A DNA stretch of 48,332 bases from Caulobacterales bacterium (GCA_020638525.1 JACKIL010000016.1:1-48332), one strand, 5' to 3'; positions 35,286 through 44,742 are shown, counted from the first letter of the stretch. A program made the numbers and translations. The notes: a model not told the origin generated them from the letters alone.

Positions 35286-37052
35286 CTATTTCGCGGCGCT
35301 CACCAAAGAAGAATAGGCGCCGGATGCGTAGACGGGTTCGCCTTCAAACAGCGTCAGCAATACGTTCGTCTCACCAACATCGCCAGCCGGAACATCGAAA
35401 ATGTTGCGGTCGAGCACAATGATGTCGGCGTCAGCGCCCGGCGCGAGCACGCCCGTGACATTGTCAAAGCCGAGCGCGCCGGCGCTGTTATGCGTGAAAA
35501 TGCGGATCGCCTCTGCAAGGCTCACCGCTTCTTCCGGCCACAGAACGCCGTCATGCGAACCGTCAACCGAGCGGCGCGTCACGAGCGTTTCAATGCCCGG
35601 CCATGGATTGGGCGTTTCAACGGCGGACGGCCAGTCAGACCCGGCGATGATGACGGCGCCGGCATCGATAAGATCGCGCGTCGGCCAGTAATGTTCGCCG
35701 CGCGGGCCGACCGCTTCGACCACAGAGTCGATGATCGGCGACGGGCTCCAGATATAGGGCGAGAAATCCGGCGAAACATTCAGGGCCGCGAAGCGCGGAA
35801 TGTCGCTTTCGGCGACATAACCCGCATGGGCGAGTTCGGGGCGCTCGCCGCTGTCGCCATTCGCCTTGCGCGCCTTCTCAATGGCGTCGAGCGCAGCACG
35901 GACAGAGCCGTCGCCCGCCGTGTGAATCTTGATGACGAAACCTTCCTTGTCGAGCGCCGTCACATCGGTCGCAAGCATTTCCGGCTTCAGGTGAATTTCA
36001 CCGTGATAATCCGCGCCGAACTTTTCGTCGGGCACATAAGGGTCGAGCATGCAGGCTGTGCGCGAGGCGGTCGGCACGCCATCGAGGAAGATCTTCACCG
36101 CATTGGTGTTGAGATTTTGCGAAGCATATTCCGCCCGGCGGCGTTTCAAATCTGCAATGTCGAGAAGCTCTGCACGCGGACCGTAAGGCGTTTCGAGACT
36201 CGCCGTGACGTGCAGCGTCAATCCGTCTTTCTTGTCGACCGCCTTGAGCGCGGCGAGATGATCTTCGGGCGCGCGCGCGATCTTGACGCCCGTTATGCCG
36301 AAGCTGTTCAGCATGCGCCCCATCTCGTGAACGCCGGCGATCGTGTCTTCAAGGCTGGCTTCGGGCAACCGCAGGCGGATCGCCTTCGCGGCGGCCTCTT
36401 CAATGACGCCATTCGGCGTCACGCCGTCGGCCTCGCGGCGATAACGCCCGCCCTCAGGGTCCGGCGTTTCGGCGGTGATGCCGGTAAGCTCCAGCGCGCG
36501 CGAATTCGCCCAGACATTGTGACCGGAATCGTCGATGAGCACGACGGCCTTGTCGCCGCTCACCTTGTCGAGCCACTGGCGCGGCGAGTCGAATTTGTTA
36601 TTGACGAAAAAGTTGCTGTCCCACTGTCCGCCAACGATCCATTCGCCGTCGCCCCAACGCGCGACGCAGGCGCTGATCGCTGCAGCGATTTCATCGGGAC
36701 CCGACGAAAACGGAAAATTGCATTGGAAAAGTTTCTTCATCGCGCCGTCGAGCGGATGGGAATGCGCATCGCTGATGCCGGCCATGGCCATGCGGCCTTC
36801 AAGATCGATGACGTCCGTCTTCTTGCCTTTGAGCGCCATCACCTTGTCGGCGGCGCCGACTTCGACGATGCGCCCGCCCTTCACGGCGACGGCTTCAGCC
36901 CAGGGCGAAGCGTCATCACCCGTATAAACCTTGCCATTAGTAAGAATGAGGTCGGGTGCGCCCTTCCCCGCCAGCGCCGGCGCGGCAGCGGAAAGCGTCA
37001 GCGCAGCGATTGCAAGCCCGGACAGAATACGGTTTCGATTAAGTGTCGTCAT
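35286..37052 (-). CDS. YtcJ-type amidohydrolase with Sec signal peptide
   Basis: The product has 588 residues. The start ATG at 37052 follows GGAGAAGATA; the frame opens 4 codons earlier at a GTG overlapping that site. The signal peptide MTTLNRNRILSGLAIAALTL continues to a cleavage site near PALA-GKG. Metal ligands are visible in GISDAHSHPL, VIKIHTAGDGSVRAALDAIE, AHAGYVAESDIPRF and AGSDWPS. It is a close paralogue of the downstream gene. It follows the TonB-receptor gene on the same strand after 101 bases that contain a hairpin, so it is probably in the same regulated unit. Confidence 0.9.
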   Translation of the reverse strand: MTTLNRNRILSGLAIAALTLSAAAPALAGKGAPDLILTNGKVYTGDDASPWAEAVAVKGGRIVEVGAADKVMALKGKKTDVIDLEGRMAMAGISDAHSHPLDGAMKKLFQCNFPFSSGPDEIAAAISACVARWGDGEWIVGGQWDSNFFVNNKFDSPRQWLDKVSGDKAVVLIDDSGHNVWANSRALELTGITAETPDPEGGRYRREADGVTPNGVIEEAAAKAIRLRLPEASLEDTIAGVHEMGRMLNSFGITGVKIARAPEDHLAALKAVDKKDGLTLHVTASLETPYGPRAELLDIADLKRRRAEYASQNLNTNAVKIFLDGVPTASRTACMLDPYVPDEKFGADYHGEIHLKPEMLATDVTALDKEGFVIKIHTAGDGSVRAALDAIEKARKANGDSGERPELAHAGYVAESDIPRFAALNVSPDFSPYIWSPSPIIDSVVEAVGPRGEHYWPTRDLIDAGAVIIAGSDWPSAVETPNPWPGIETLVTRRSVDGSHDGVLWPEEAVSLAEAIRIFTHNSAGALGFDNVTGVLAPGADADIIVLDRNIFDVPAGDVGETNVLLTLFEGEPVYASGAYSSLVSAAK

Positions 37053-37097
37053 TATCTTCTCCACCCCTCGCCAGCTGATGGCGAGCGCCTAAGACAA

Positions 37098-37129
37098 GGG
37101 AGAGAAACGGCGCGCGCCGCTCCTCTCCC
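37098..37129 (-). other. Hairpin between the TonB-receptor and amidohydrolase genes
   Basis: GGGAGAG (37098-37104) pairs with CTCTCCC (37123-37129), with an inner CGGCG/CGCCG pairing and small internal loops. There is no U-run on the minus strand, so it is more likely an attenuator or an mRNA processing and stability element than a full terminator. Confidence 0.5.
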
Positions 37130-37153
37130 CTATGTCAATTACAACGCTGACAA

Positions 37154-40150
37154 CTAGAAATTGAAGTCTAGCGTCGCGCCGATGGTGCGCGGCATGCCGA
37201 CAGAGCGGATGTATGGTCCGTTGCCGCCGGTATAGGCCGCCGGGTAGTAGTACTCATCGAACAGGTTCCGGCTCCAGACTGTCAGGCGCCAGCGATCGTC
37301 ATCCCTTCCGAAGCCAAGCCGCGCATTGGCGACGACGTAGGAGTCGGTCGCGTCTGAAACGCCGGTCGCACCGCCGGACGTCTTGTCCTTGAAGTTGGCT
37401 TCACCGCCGATGAACGCTTTCAAGCCATTGCCGATCGGCTTTTCATAATTGAAGCCGCCATTGATCTGCCATTCCGGCGACTGAGCGAGTTCGATGCCCG
37501 ACGCATCAAAGGTGATGACGGTCGGCCAGACGCTCGCATTCGAGACGGCGTCCCATTCGAGCACCTTGGTGTCGAGCCAGGCGACGCCGAGATTGAGGAA
37601 CAGGCCGTCCGTCGGCGCCCATTGTATGTCCGCCTCTGCGCCGAAGATGCGAGATTTCGGCACGTTGGTAAGACCGCTGATATTGCCGACAAAGGTGACA
37701 GCGCGATCCTGTTCCTGCTTGTTCTTGTAGTCGTAATAGAACCCGGCGAGGTTGACCTGCATCGAACCGTCAGCCAGCGTCGACTTGAGACCGATTTCGT
37801 AGGAATCGAGCTCCTCTGGCTGATACCCCTTCAACTGCTGCGTGGTATTCGAGTTTGCGCCGTTGAAGCCGCCCGACTTGAAGCCGTGCGAATACATCGC
37901 ATAAGCCAGCACGTCATCGGTGATTCTGTAATCGAGACCGAATTTGTACATCCACTTCTTGGCGCGGATGGTTTCCTCGTAAACGTGGAAGGCGTCATTG
38001 GGGTTCAGCACACTGAAGATATAATTCGGCGAATTCGGGTCATCGTCGATCGTGCCGCAATCTCCCGGCGCCAGGCTGGCGCCGAAGGCGAAATTGAGGA
38101 AGCCGGCGAGCGTTCCCTCGCCTGCGTCGAAGGTGCACCCGGCCCAGCTGCGCTTCTCGTCCGTCCACCGAGCGCCGGTGGTGAAGCGAAGCTCAGGCGT
38201 TAGATTGTATTCAAGATGGGCGAAGACGGCCTTCGACGTCGTGTCCTGCTTGTACTTGGTGTCAAGTTCCAAGATCGGCGCAAATTGGAACGGCGATACG
38301 CCGAAGACGACCGAACCATAGCCGTACACGGAATCCGACATGAAGTAATTGTAGAACTCATCCACCGAGTCGTCGGAATAATAGAGCCCGACCAGCCAGT
38401 TGAGATTTCCGGCTTGGCCGTTTGCGCGAAGCTCCTGCGAGAACACTTCGAGATCGGACGTGTTGATGTTGCTCGAATCGTTCGCCGGTGAGCCGTCCCA
38501 GTCATTGGCTTCCTTGCGCTCGAACTTGTCATAGCCAGTGACAGAGGTCACCGAAACATTCTCAGTGAGGTCGAATGTCAGTTTCGCTGACAAGCTGATC
38601 AGCTCATTGTTCCGCTGCGGCCTGAGATTGTTCACGACGCCATCTGGGTCGGTGTAGCTGTTGGTCCAGTCCGCGGCCCGATTGTCGCCGGTCGAATACC
38701 ACGGCGCATCGCCGGTCCCGACATACGGGAACAGAGGCCCATAGGGACTATTGAATTCACCCAGGCCGACAAGCCGCCCGTCATAGGTGGTGTTCGCCTT
38801 GTTGTCTGACTTGTCCTTCACATATTGGGCGCGAAGCAGAAGATCGCCGACTGACCCGAGTTCGAAATTCAGCATCCCGCGAATGCCGAACACGTCCTTC
38901 TTGCCGAGGCGGTCGTCCGGCCTCGTCAGGCTTTCCTGCCAGCCCTTGCCCGACTGGGTCGTCGTGAAAGCGATGCGGCCGGTCACGCCTTCAGCGATCG
39001 GTCCGCTGAGATGCATGTCGGCGTTGACCGTTTCAAAACTGCTGTAACCGATCGAAGCGCCCGCCTCGAGTTCGTTAGTCGGCTTCTTGCTGACGAAGTT
39101 GATCTGGCCGGCAGTCGTATTGCGCCCGTAAAGGTCGCCTTGCGGGCCTTTCAGCACTTCGACGCGCTCGACATCGAACAGGATGCCGCGGCTCATCACG
39201 GTGTACGGAATGGCGACTTCATCGAAGTAAAGGCCGACGGTCGAAGACGCGCCGGTCGAATAATCCTGAAAGCCAACGCCGCGAATGGTGTAAAGCGGAA
39301 CGCCTGTCGCCCCCGTCTCGTTCACCGTGAGGCCCGGCGTATAAAGCGCGAGATCCTCGGCGGCGAGAACACCGCGCGCTTCGAGCTGATCGCCGGTGAA
39401 GGCGTTCAGGGTGATGCCGACGTCGTTGGCGCCTTGCTCGCGCTTTTGCGCCGTAACTGTGATTTCGTCGAGACGCCCGCCCTCCTGAGCGACGGCCACC
39501 GTCGAGCTGTTGGCCACGAGCGCGCCGATGACGATCGACGACACGGAAGCCAGTAGAGACTTGCTTTTTACGCTTCTCACTTTTTGTCCCCTTTCTTGTT
39601 CGAGCGCTTTTGAGACCACGAGGACTCCGCCCGAGTTCAATTTTCCTTCAAGGCCGGTGCCCTGCAGTAGCGCGGAGACCGCCTCATCGAGAGAAAAGGA
39701 CCCGTGGATTTCATTCGCTTCCACGGAATCGACAAGATCGAAGGAGACTAAGAGCGGCGTCGACGATTGATCCGCAAACTTCATCAATGCGTCGGCGGCG
39801 CGCATTCGCGGAATATCGAATTCGATTCGCTGAGCCGAATCCTCTCCGCGCGCCGGCGCAGCCAAAAGGCTGAGCCAGAGACAAGCCAGTAGAAGTGGCT
39901 TTGCCCCCTCGATCCTTCCCTCCCGAGGCGGGGATTTCTGCTGCAGACGGGACTCATTCCCGGCCCGCTTCAATCCGACCGCTGAGTTGTTAGGCAAACG
40001 AGGACGGGCGACTCCCCACTCCTTGGACGAAAAAAATTTTAGAATACGCAAATCGGGCAAAAAGCTGCGCGAAAGGCCGCCGCAGGCGCGAAATCGCGCC
40101 GCCAGAAGCGTCGCCAACCAGGCGAAGAATCCCACTGCTGCGCCCGCCAT
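37154..40150 (-). CDS. TonB-dependent receptor with N-terminal STN signalling domain
   Basis: The product has about 998 residues if it starts at the ATG 8 bases past the fecR stop. After an unconserved leader comes a signal peptide (LLLACLWLSLLAAPARG) and an STN domain (RAADALMKFADQSSTPLLVSF, then SFSLDEAVSALLQGTGLEG). Next is a second signal-peptide-like stretch (SKSLLASVSSIVIGALVANS to VAVA). The plug carries LDEITVTAQKRE (TonB box), VERVEVLKGPQG and GRNTTAGQINFVSKKP. A 22-strand barrel follows, ending in Phe (LDFNF). It follows sigma and fecR genes, so it should signal ligand binding to FecR. The ligand is unknown. The exact start is uncertain; a GTG at 39580 would give a complete 808-residue receptor without STN. 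Confidence 0.9.
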   Translation of the reverse strand: MAGAAVGFFAWLATLLAARFRACGGLSRSFLPDLRILKFFSSKEWGVARPRLPNNSAVGLKRAGNESRLQQKSPPREGRIEGAKPLLLACLWLSLLAAPARGEDSAQRIEFDIPRMRAADALMKFADQSSTPLLVSFDLVDSVEANEIHGSFSLDEAVSALLQGTGLEGKLNSGGVLVVSKALEQERGQKVRSVKSKSLLASVSSIVIGALVANSSTVAVAQEGGRLDEITVTAQKREQGANDVGITLNAFTGDQLEARGVLAAEDLALYTPGLTVNETGATGVPLYTIRGVGFQDYSTGASSTVGLYFDEVAIPYTVMSRGILFDVERVEVLKGPQGDLYGRNTTAGQINFVSKKPTNELEAGASIGYSSFETVNADMHLSGPIAEGVTGRIAFTTTQSGKGWQESLTRPDDRLGKKDVFGIRGMLNFELGSVGDLLLRAQYVKDKSDNKANTTYDGRLVGLGEFNSPYGPLFPYVGTGDAPWYSTGDNRAADWTNSYTDPDGVVNNLRPQRNNELISLSAKLTFDLTENVSVTSVTGYDKFERKEANDWDGSPANDSSNINTSDLEVFSQELRANGQAGNLNWLVGLYYSDDSVDEFYNYFMSDSVYGYGSVVFGVSPFQFAPILELDTKYKQDTTSKAVFAHLEYNLTPELRFTTGARWTDEKRSWAGCTFDAGEGTLAGFLNFAFGASLAPGDCGTIDDDPNSPNYIFSVLNPNDAFHVYEETIRAKKWMYKFGLDYRITDDVLAYAMYSHGFKSGGFNGANSNTTQQLKGYQPEELDSYEIGLKSTLADGSMQVNLAGFYYDYKNKQEQDRAVTFVGNISGLTNVPKSRIFGAEADIQWAPTDGLFLNLGVAWLDTKVLEWDAVSNASVWPTVITFDASGIELAQSPEWQINGGFNYEKPIGNGLKAFIGGEANFKDKTSGGATGVSDATDSYVVANARLGFGRDDDRWRLTVWSRNLFDEYYYPAAYTGGNGPYIRSVGMPRTIGATLDFNF
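39578..39594 (-). promoter_or_regulatory. Internal ribosome-binding site and GTG inside the TonB-receptor gene
   Basis: On the minus strand an AAAGGGGAC stands 5 bases before an in-frame GTG at 39578-39580. The codons that follow encode RSVKSKSLLASVSSIVIGAL, a well-formed Sec signal peptide ending VAVA-Q, directly before the plug domain. This looks like a second translation start for an STN-less receptor. Confidence 0.6.
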
Positions 40151-40157
40151 GCCGCGC

Positions 40158-41234
40158 TTATTGAGCGATCGGCTCTTCTTTGCGGCGCAGATAGATGGCG
40201 CCGCCTTGCCCATGCTCGGCGACCACATCGAAAGAAGATTCAAGGGCTTGCAGGAACCTGTCGGTGTCCCCCGCCGAAAAATAGCCCACAATCCGGGTGT
40301 TGCGGATGTTTTCATCGGCGATGACGATATCGGATTTCGTGTACCGCTCGAACTCCCTCACGGCGGATTCCAGCGTATCGCCGTCAAAAAGCAACACTCC
40401 CCGCTGCCAGGATAGGCGCTTCTCAATCTCAGTCTCAGGAATTTCCTCAACGACGACCTGATCTTCGCCCAGCACTGCATTGCGACCGGCTTTGACCATC
40501 GCGACCGTTTCCTCGTTTTCGGCCTCGGCCGGGCCGTCCTCCTGCTGCGCCTCAGGCTTCAGCCTGCCGAGCTTCACCTGGCCCTCAGTGACGGTCACTT
40601 CCGTCTCCTCGTCTTTCAGCTGCACGAGGAAAGCCGTGCCGACGGCTTCGATGACGCCCTGCCCGGCGTAAACCCGGAAAGGCCTGCGCGGATTTTTCGC
40701 GACATCGAAATGCGCCTCGCCCCTGATGAGGCGGATGCCGCGCTCTTCGGGCGTATAGACGACTTCGACTTTCGTATTGGTGTTGAGCTGAACGATCGAG
40801 CCGTCCGAAAGCTCCACAGTCTTCTTTTCGCCGACGATGCTGGCGAGCGTCTGATGTTCGACCCGCGGGCCTATCGCGAAGACGCCCGTAAGGCTTATCG
40901 CCCAGACGAGCGCGAAGCACGAGGCGAGCGCGACGCCCATGCCGGCCCACGCTTTCGCCGGGTTAAGGCGTCGCCACGCCGACAGCACGCCGCGGATCGA
41001 CATTGGCTCTTCCGCCTCGGCCGCTGGAATTTCGAGCGCATCGCCCGCCACGCGCCAGACTTCGCTCAGCTGGCGAAACGCCTGACGATGGGCGCCGCTC
41101 TCATTGAGCCAGTCTTCGAAAGCAAAGGCGTCCTCGCGCGAGAGCTTGCCAGCGTTGAGTTTTACAACCCAAGCGGCCGCTTCATCGCCGATCGCCTTTC
41201 TTCCCTTCTTCGTCACAGTCTTGTCCACGTTCAC
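40158..41234 (-). CDS. FecR-family anti-sigma factor
   Basis: This is an inner-membrane regulator of 358 residues. The N-terminal cytosolic sigma-binding part has DEAAAWVVKLNAGKLSREDAF and FEDWLNESGAHRQAF. A membrane helix follows at about 96-117 (WAGMGVALASCFALVWAISL). The periplasmic FecR domain contains KKTVELSDGSIVQLNTNTKV, GIRLIRGEAHFDVAKNPRRP and FRVYAGQGVIEAVGTAFLVQ. The C-terminus is an STN-like module (RIVGYFSAGDTDRFLQALES) that should contact the receptor STN domain. It starts with GTG, 12 bases after the sigma gene. Confidence 0.95.
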   Translation of the reverse strand: MNVDKTVTKKGRKAIGDEAAAWVVKLNAGKLSREDAFAFEDWLNESGAHRQAFRQLSEVWRVAGDALEIPAAEAEEPMSIRGVLSAWRRLNPAKAWAGMGVALASCFALVWAISLTGVFAIGPRVEHQTLASIVGEKKTVELSDGSIVQLNTNTKVEVVYTPEERGIRLIRGEAHFDVAKNPRRPFRVYAGQGVIEAVGTAFLVQLKDEETEVTVTEGQVKLGRLKPEAQQEDGPAEAENEETVAMVKAGRNAVLGEDQVVVEEIPETEIEKRLSWQRGVLLFDGDTLESAVREFERYTKSDIVIADENIRNTRIVGYFSAGDTDRFLQALESSFDVVAEHGQGGAIYLRRKEEPIAQ

Positions 41235-41246
41235 TCGACCAATCCG

Positions 41247-41819
41247 CTATTCAGACGCCTTGTATTTCGCAAAGCTTGTGACATTGTCTGTCTCATTCTC
41301 CGCAAAACCCTGCGTCAAAAGGTGCTCCGCGCAGCGTCTGAGCGCCTTCTCAAGATGTTTCTCCACCGTCCGCGTCGAGATGCCGAGACGACCGGCGATC
41401 TCCTTGTAGGAAAGACCGTCCATTCTCTGCATCAGGAACACTTTGCGGCATTGGGGCGGAAGCGCCTCGATCGCCTCGCTCAATGCGCGAAGTTTCTGTT
41501 TCCCGTACACCTGGTCAAACACGCTCGGCGCATCATCTTCGCCGATCGAGTCTCCAAACTGCTCGAGATTCTCAAAGAATACCTTTCTCTGACGCGCCTT
41601 CTTGTTGAGAGCGATATTGCGGGCCACGCGGAAGAGATAACTGCTCGGAGACCTGATTTCCGTCGTGCGCTCGGAAGCGAGCGCCTGCAGGTAGACCTCC
41701 TGAACAGTGTCCTCAATGTCCTCGCGCGAGACGAAAAAAGTCGCGACGTAGCGCGTTAGCGACGCCTTCCAGGCGAGAAACGCCTGCGTCAGCGATGTGC
41801 GGTTCACTTCCTCGTCCAT
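41247..41819 (-). CDS. ECF sigma factor of the FecI type
   Basis: The product has 190 residues. Region 2 reads FFVSREDIEDTVQEVYLQAL and YLFRVARNIALNKKARQRK. Region 4 reads ALPPQCRKVFLMQRMDGLSYKEIAGRLGISTRTVEKHLEKALRRC (helix-turn-helix; only parts quoted per run). I start at the ATG at 41819 (MDEEVN); the frame is open 20 codons further but with unconserved sequence. It precedes fecR and the receptor gene as in fecI-fecR-fecA. The 264 bases upstream, before the third amidohydrolase gene, are AT-richer and should hold its promoter. Confidence 0.93.
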   Translation of the reverse strand: MDEEVNRTSLTQAFLAWKASLTRYVATFFVSREDIEDTVQEVYLQALASERTTEIRSPSSYLFRVARNIALNKKARQRKVFFENLEQFGDSIGEDDAPSVFDQVYGKQKLRALSEAIEALPPQCRKVFLMQRMDGLSYKEIAGRLGISTRTVEKHLEKALRRCAEHLLTQGFAENETDNVTSFAKYKASE

Positions 41820-42083
41820 CGTCCCGGGCAGGGCCGCTGAGTACGCGCGGGCCCGGCAATTCCTCCCCGTCCAAAACAACCGGCAATTTCCGCCAGCCTA
41901 TTCGCAAAGGCAATCGAGACAGCGAAAACCCGGACTCAGAATCAGAAAAAAACTCATCTTTTGCGCGATTTTCTTCCAACCTCACAAATCGAGCCGTTTT
42001 CGATGACTTTCGCTTACCCCTATCTCATTGAAATCAGGTGGTTACTTCCGCATTTCCTCATACGAGGCCGAATATGACAATTT

Positions 42084-43772
42084 TTATGCTTCGTAGGTCG
42101 TTCGCCCGCCGAGAACCGTCCTGACGACCGGGATGGCCTCGATCTGATCGGGGTCTTCCGTATGCGGGTCGCGCGCGAGAATGGTGAAGTCGGCGAGCTT
42201 GCCCGGCGCGAGAGACCCTTTGAGGTCTTCTTCAAAGGACGCATAGGCGCCGTTAACCGTGCAGATCCTTATCGCCTCATCGACGCTGATGCGCTGGCTC
42301 GGCCCCCAGACTTTTCCATCGAGATCCTTGCGCGTGACCATGCTCTGGATCGCCATCAGCGGCTCGAACGGCCCTGGCGGATAGTCCGAGGCTGGCGCGA
42401 CCGGAATACCAAAGTCGAGGAAAGAGCGATGGGCGAACATCCACTCGAGCTTTTCCTCGCCATACTCGCCCCACTTGTCGCCGTGATAATGCGCATACGT
42501 ATAAAACGGCGTCGGAATGGCGCCGACCGCCTTGATGCGCTTGAGAATGTCAGGGTCGACCAATGTGCAGTGCTCGATCCTGTAGCGCGGATCGGCTAGC
42601 GGCTTTTCGCGCAGCACTTCCTCATAAGCGTTCAGCACCATGCGGATCGCAACGTCGCCATTAGCGTGCATGCCGATCTGGAAGCCGGCGTCGCGCGCAT
42701 CGTTGACGGCGTCTGTCACCTGCTGCTGATCCATGACGAGAATGCCGAAATCGTTCGGCCTTCCCTGATAGGGCGTGCTCATGCGCATGGTGCGTTCGGA
42801 CGCCGATCCGTCGACTGTGCATTTGACCGCGCCGATGCGGATCATCTCGTCGCCAAAGCCGGTGCGCAGGCCCGCTTCCTTCAGCGCCGGATAAACTTTC
42901 GTCGTGGCGTGCGGCATGAAGCACATACGGAAACCGAGGTCCCCCGCCTTCCGTGCATCGATATACGAGACCATTTCATCATAAACGCCCCAGGCGTTGG
43001 TGACGGAAGTGACGCCGGCCGCCGCCATCTTCTTCGAGATGCGCTTGACGCCCTCCTGCTCCATCGCGCGCGTGACTTCCGTCCGCTTGCCGACTTTATC
43101 AAATGGATCGAGCGCGGTTTCGGCGAGCTTGCCGGTGAGCTTTCCGCCTTCACGGTAGAACTTGCCGCCCGCAGGATCAGGCGTCGCATCCGTGATGTTC
43201 GCGAGCGCCAGCGCTTTTGAATTGACGACCGCCGTATGCCCGCCGCGGTGATGGACCATCGCCGGATGATCAGGCACGGCGGCGTCAAGATCGAAACGAT
43301 TGATGGGCCGCCCGTCCGTCAGCTTCTTGTCGTCATACATGAAGCCGTCGACCCAGAAACCGGGCGGCGTTTCGCTCGCTTTCTGTTTCATCGCCTGCTG
43401 AATTTCCGCGATCGACCGGAAACCGACATCGACGCCGTAAACCTGCTGGATCGCTGCGGGGTGCGAATGCGCATCGATGAAGCCGGGAAAGACGAACGCC
43501 CCGCGCGCGTCGATCACCTCCGTATTCGGACCGATCAGCGGCTCCAGCTCATCGAAATCTCCGACTGCAAGAATGCGGTCGTTGAAGATGGCGAGCGCTT
43601 CGGCGACAGGTTGAGACGGTTCGCTCGTATAGACCTTCGCGCCCTTCACGAAGAGGGTCGCCTTGAGCGCGGATGATTTCTTCTTCGCCTGCGCCGGCGC
43701 GCTCGCCATAGCGCCGCCGACACCCAGAAGTCCCGCTCCCGCAAGCAGCGCCCGCCTGTCGAATTTGGTCAT
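42084..43772 (-). CDS. YtcJ-type amidohydrolase with Tat signal
   Basis: The product has 562 residues. The leader DRRALLAGAGLLGVGGAMAS to PAQA is a twin-arginine signal. The Amidohydro_3 body has GFIDAHSHPA, IGMHANGDVAIRMVLNAYEE, EHCTLVDPDILKR and PASDYPPGPFE. It is less similar to the other two amidohydrolases than they are to each other (for example SDYPP instead of GSDWP). It lies upstream of the sigma gene on the same strand, 264 bases away, so cotranscription with the cassette is uncertain. Confidence 0.9.
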   Translation of the reverse strand: MTKFDRRALLAGAGLLGVGGAMASAPAQAKKKSSALKATLFVKGAKVYTSEPSQPVAEALAIFNDRILAVGDFDELEPLIGPNTEVIDARGAFVFPGFIDAHSHPAAIQQVYGVDVGFRSIAEIQQAMKQKASETPPGFWVDGFMYDDKKLTDGRPINRFDLDAAVPDHPAMVHHRGGHTAVVNSKALALANITDATPDPAGGKFYREGGKLTGKLAETALDPFDKVGKRTEVTRAMEQEGVKRISKKMAAAGVTSVTNAWGVYDEMVSYIDARKAGDLGFRMCFMPHATTKVYPALKEAGLRTGFGDEMIRIGAVKCTVDGSASERTMRMSTPYQGRPNDFGILVMDQQQVTDAVNDARDAGFQIGMHANGDVAIRMVLNAYEEVLREKPLADPRYRIEHCTLVDPDILKRIKAVGAIPTPFYTYAHYHGDKWGEYGEEKLEWMFAHRSFLDFGIPVAPASDYPPGPFEPLMAIQSMVTRKDLDGKVWGPSQRISVDEAIRICTVNGAYASFEEDLKGSLAPGKLADFTILARDPHTEDPDQIEAIPVVRTVLGGRTTYEA

Positions 43773-43854
43773 CAGTTCCCGCCCCTTCCCGTCTCGTGTT
43801 TCTTTCTTCCTCCCCTTCTAACGTATTCGGAGGAAACGAGACACCGGCTCCAAC

Positions 43855-43884
43855 AGAAAAGAGGCCGGCCCGAAGGCCGGCCTC
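43855..43884 (-). terminator. Rho-independent terminator of the PRC-barrel gene
   Basis: GAGGCCGGCC (43861-43870) pairs perfectly with GGCCGGCCTC (43875-43884) over a CGAA loop. On the minus strand it is followed by TTTTCTG. Confidence 0.9.
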
Positions 43885-43907
43885 CCGCGCCGTCGCCGAG
43901 GGAAGGG

Positions 43908-44636
43908 TCACGGCTGCGACGGAGCGTCGGCGCTTTCCACGGTCGTCTCGATGACCGTCTCATAGGTGAAGGGCTGCGCGGCGGAGAGCATTTCCGGCGT
44001 CAGATCGATGACGACGCCGCCATCGCCCTGCTCGATCGCGACCTTGTCGTAACCGATGGCGACAGGCTCGCCGCTGATCGCGCCGAGAACGCCGTTCTGC
44101 ACGATGACATGGTTCACCGAACCGTCGCTCGCCAGAATAAGATCCGTAATCGTCGCTTTGTCATCGGACGACATCAGATCCGCAGACGCGCCGATGAGTT
44201 CGGATGCGAGATTGTAATCGTTCATCTCATTGGTTTCGTAAGCGGCGACCGACTGGATCGCCTCTTTGGTCATCGAAACGCGCACGCGCGGTTCAGCCTT
44301 GGCGTCGACCGTAATATCGGCGCTGCCATAGTCGAGCGCGCCGCGTTTGCCGCCGAGACCGAAAAAGTCGCCGCTCTTGAAGACGAGCGTGTCGGCCTTG
44401 CCATCGGCGCCGATCACGACATCGTCGACCGTCGCGATCTGCTTGCCATCGGAACCATAGATCTGTTCGCCGATAAGGTCCTTCGCGCTCACTTCATCAG
44501 CGGCGAGATGGAGCGTCGCGGTCGCCTCCGCAGCGGCCGTCGTTTCAGTCTTGGCTGCGGGCGCGCTTTCAGCAGCGAAAGCGGCGGCTGGCGCGACAAG
44601 CGCGGCGGCCGCAGCGGAAAGCAGAAATCGTCTCAT
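43908..44636 (-). CDS. Exported PRC-barrel domain protein
   Basis: The product has 242 residues. It has a Sec signal peptide (MRRFLLSAAAAALVAPAAAFA), then two PRC-barrel modules: LIGEQIYGSDGKQIATVDDVV with GADGKADTLVFKSG, and a second beginning near ATITDLILASDGSVNHVIVQ. PRC-barrel proteins with signal peptides are common in alphaproteobacteria and often respond to envelope stress, but the role here is not determined. It is a single-gene transcript with its own terminator; a stretch with AATCCTCCGTG in the other orientation supplies the ribosome-binding site before the ATG. Confidence 0.88.
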   Translation of the reverse strand: MRRFLLSAAAAALVAPAAAFAAESAPAAKTETTAAAEATATLHLAADEVSAKDLIGEQIYGSDGKQIATVDDVVIGADGKADTLVFKSGDFFGLGGKRGALDYGSADITVDAKAEPRVRVSMTKEAIQSVAAYETNEMNDYNLASELIGASADLMSSDDKATITDLILASDGSVNHVIVQNGVLGAISGEPVAIGYDKVAIEQGDGGVVIDLTPEMLSAAQPFTYETVIETTVESADAPSQP

Positions 44637-44742
44637 GGAATCCTCCGTGATTGACTACACGGACCGACAACAGGAGCGCCCCGGCTTCGTTCCCCGCTTT
44701 TGTTCGTTCAAAGATTAGCGTTTTGAAAGGTCGAACGGCCCG

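Noticed and set aside
35490..37157. A 555-codon plus-strand frame opposite the second amidohydrolase
   Set aside because: Same kind of antisense shadow; no domain, and the amidohydrolase motifs are clear.
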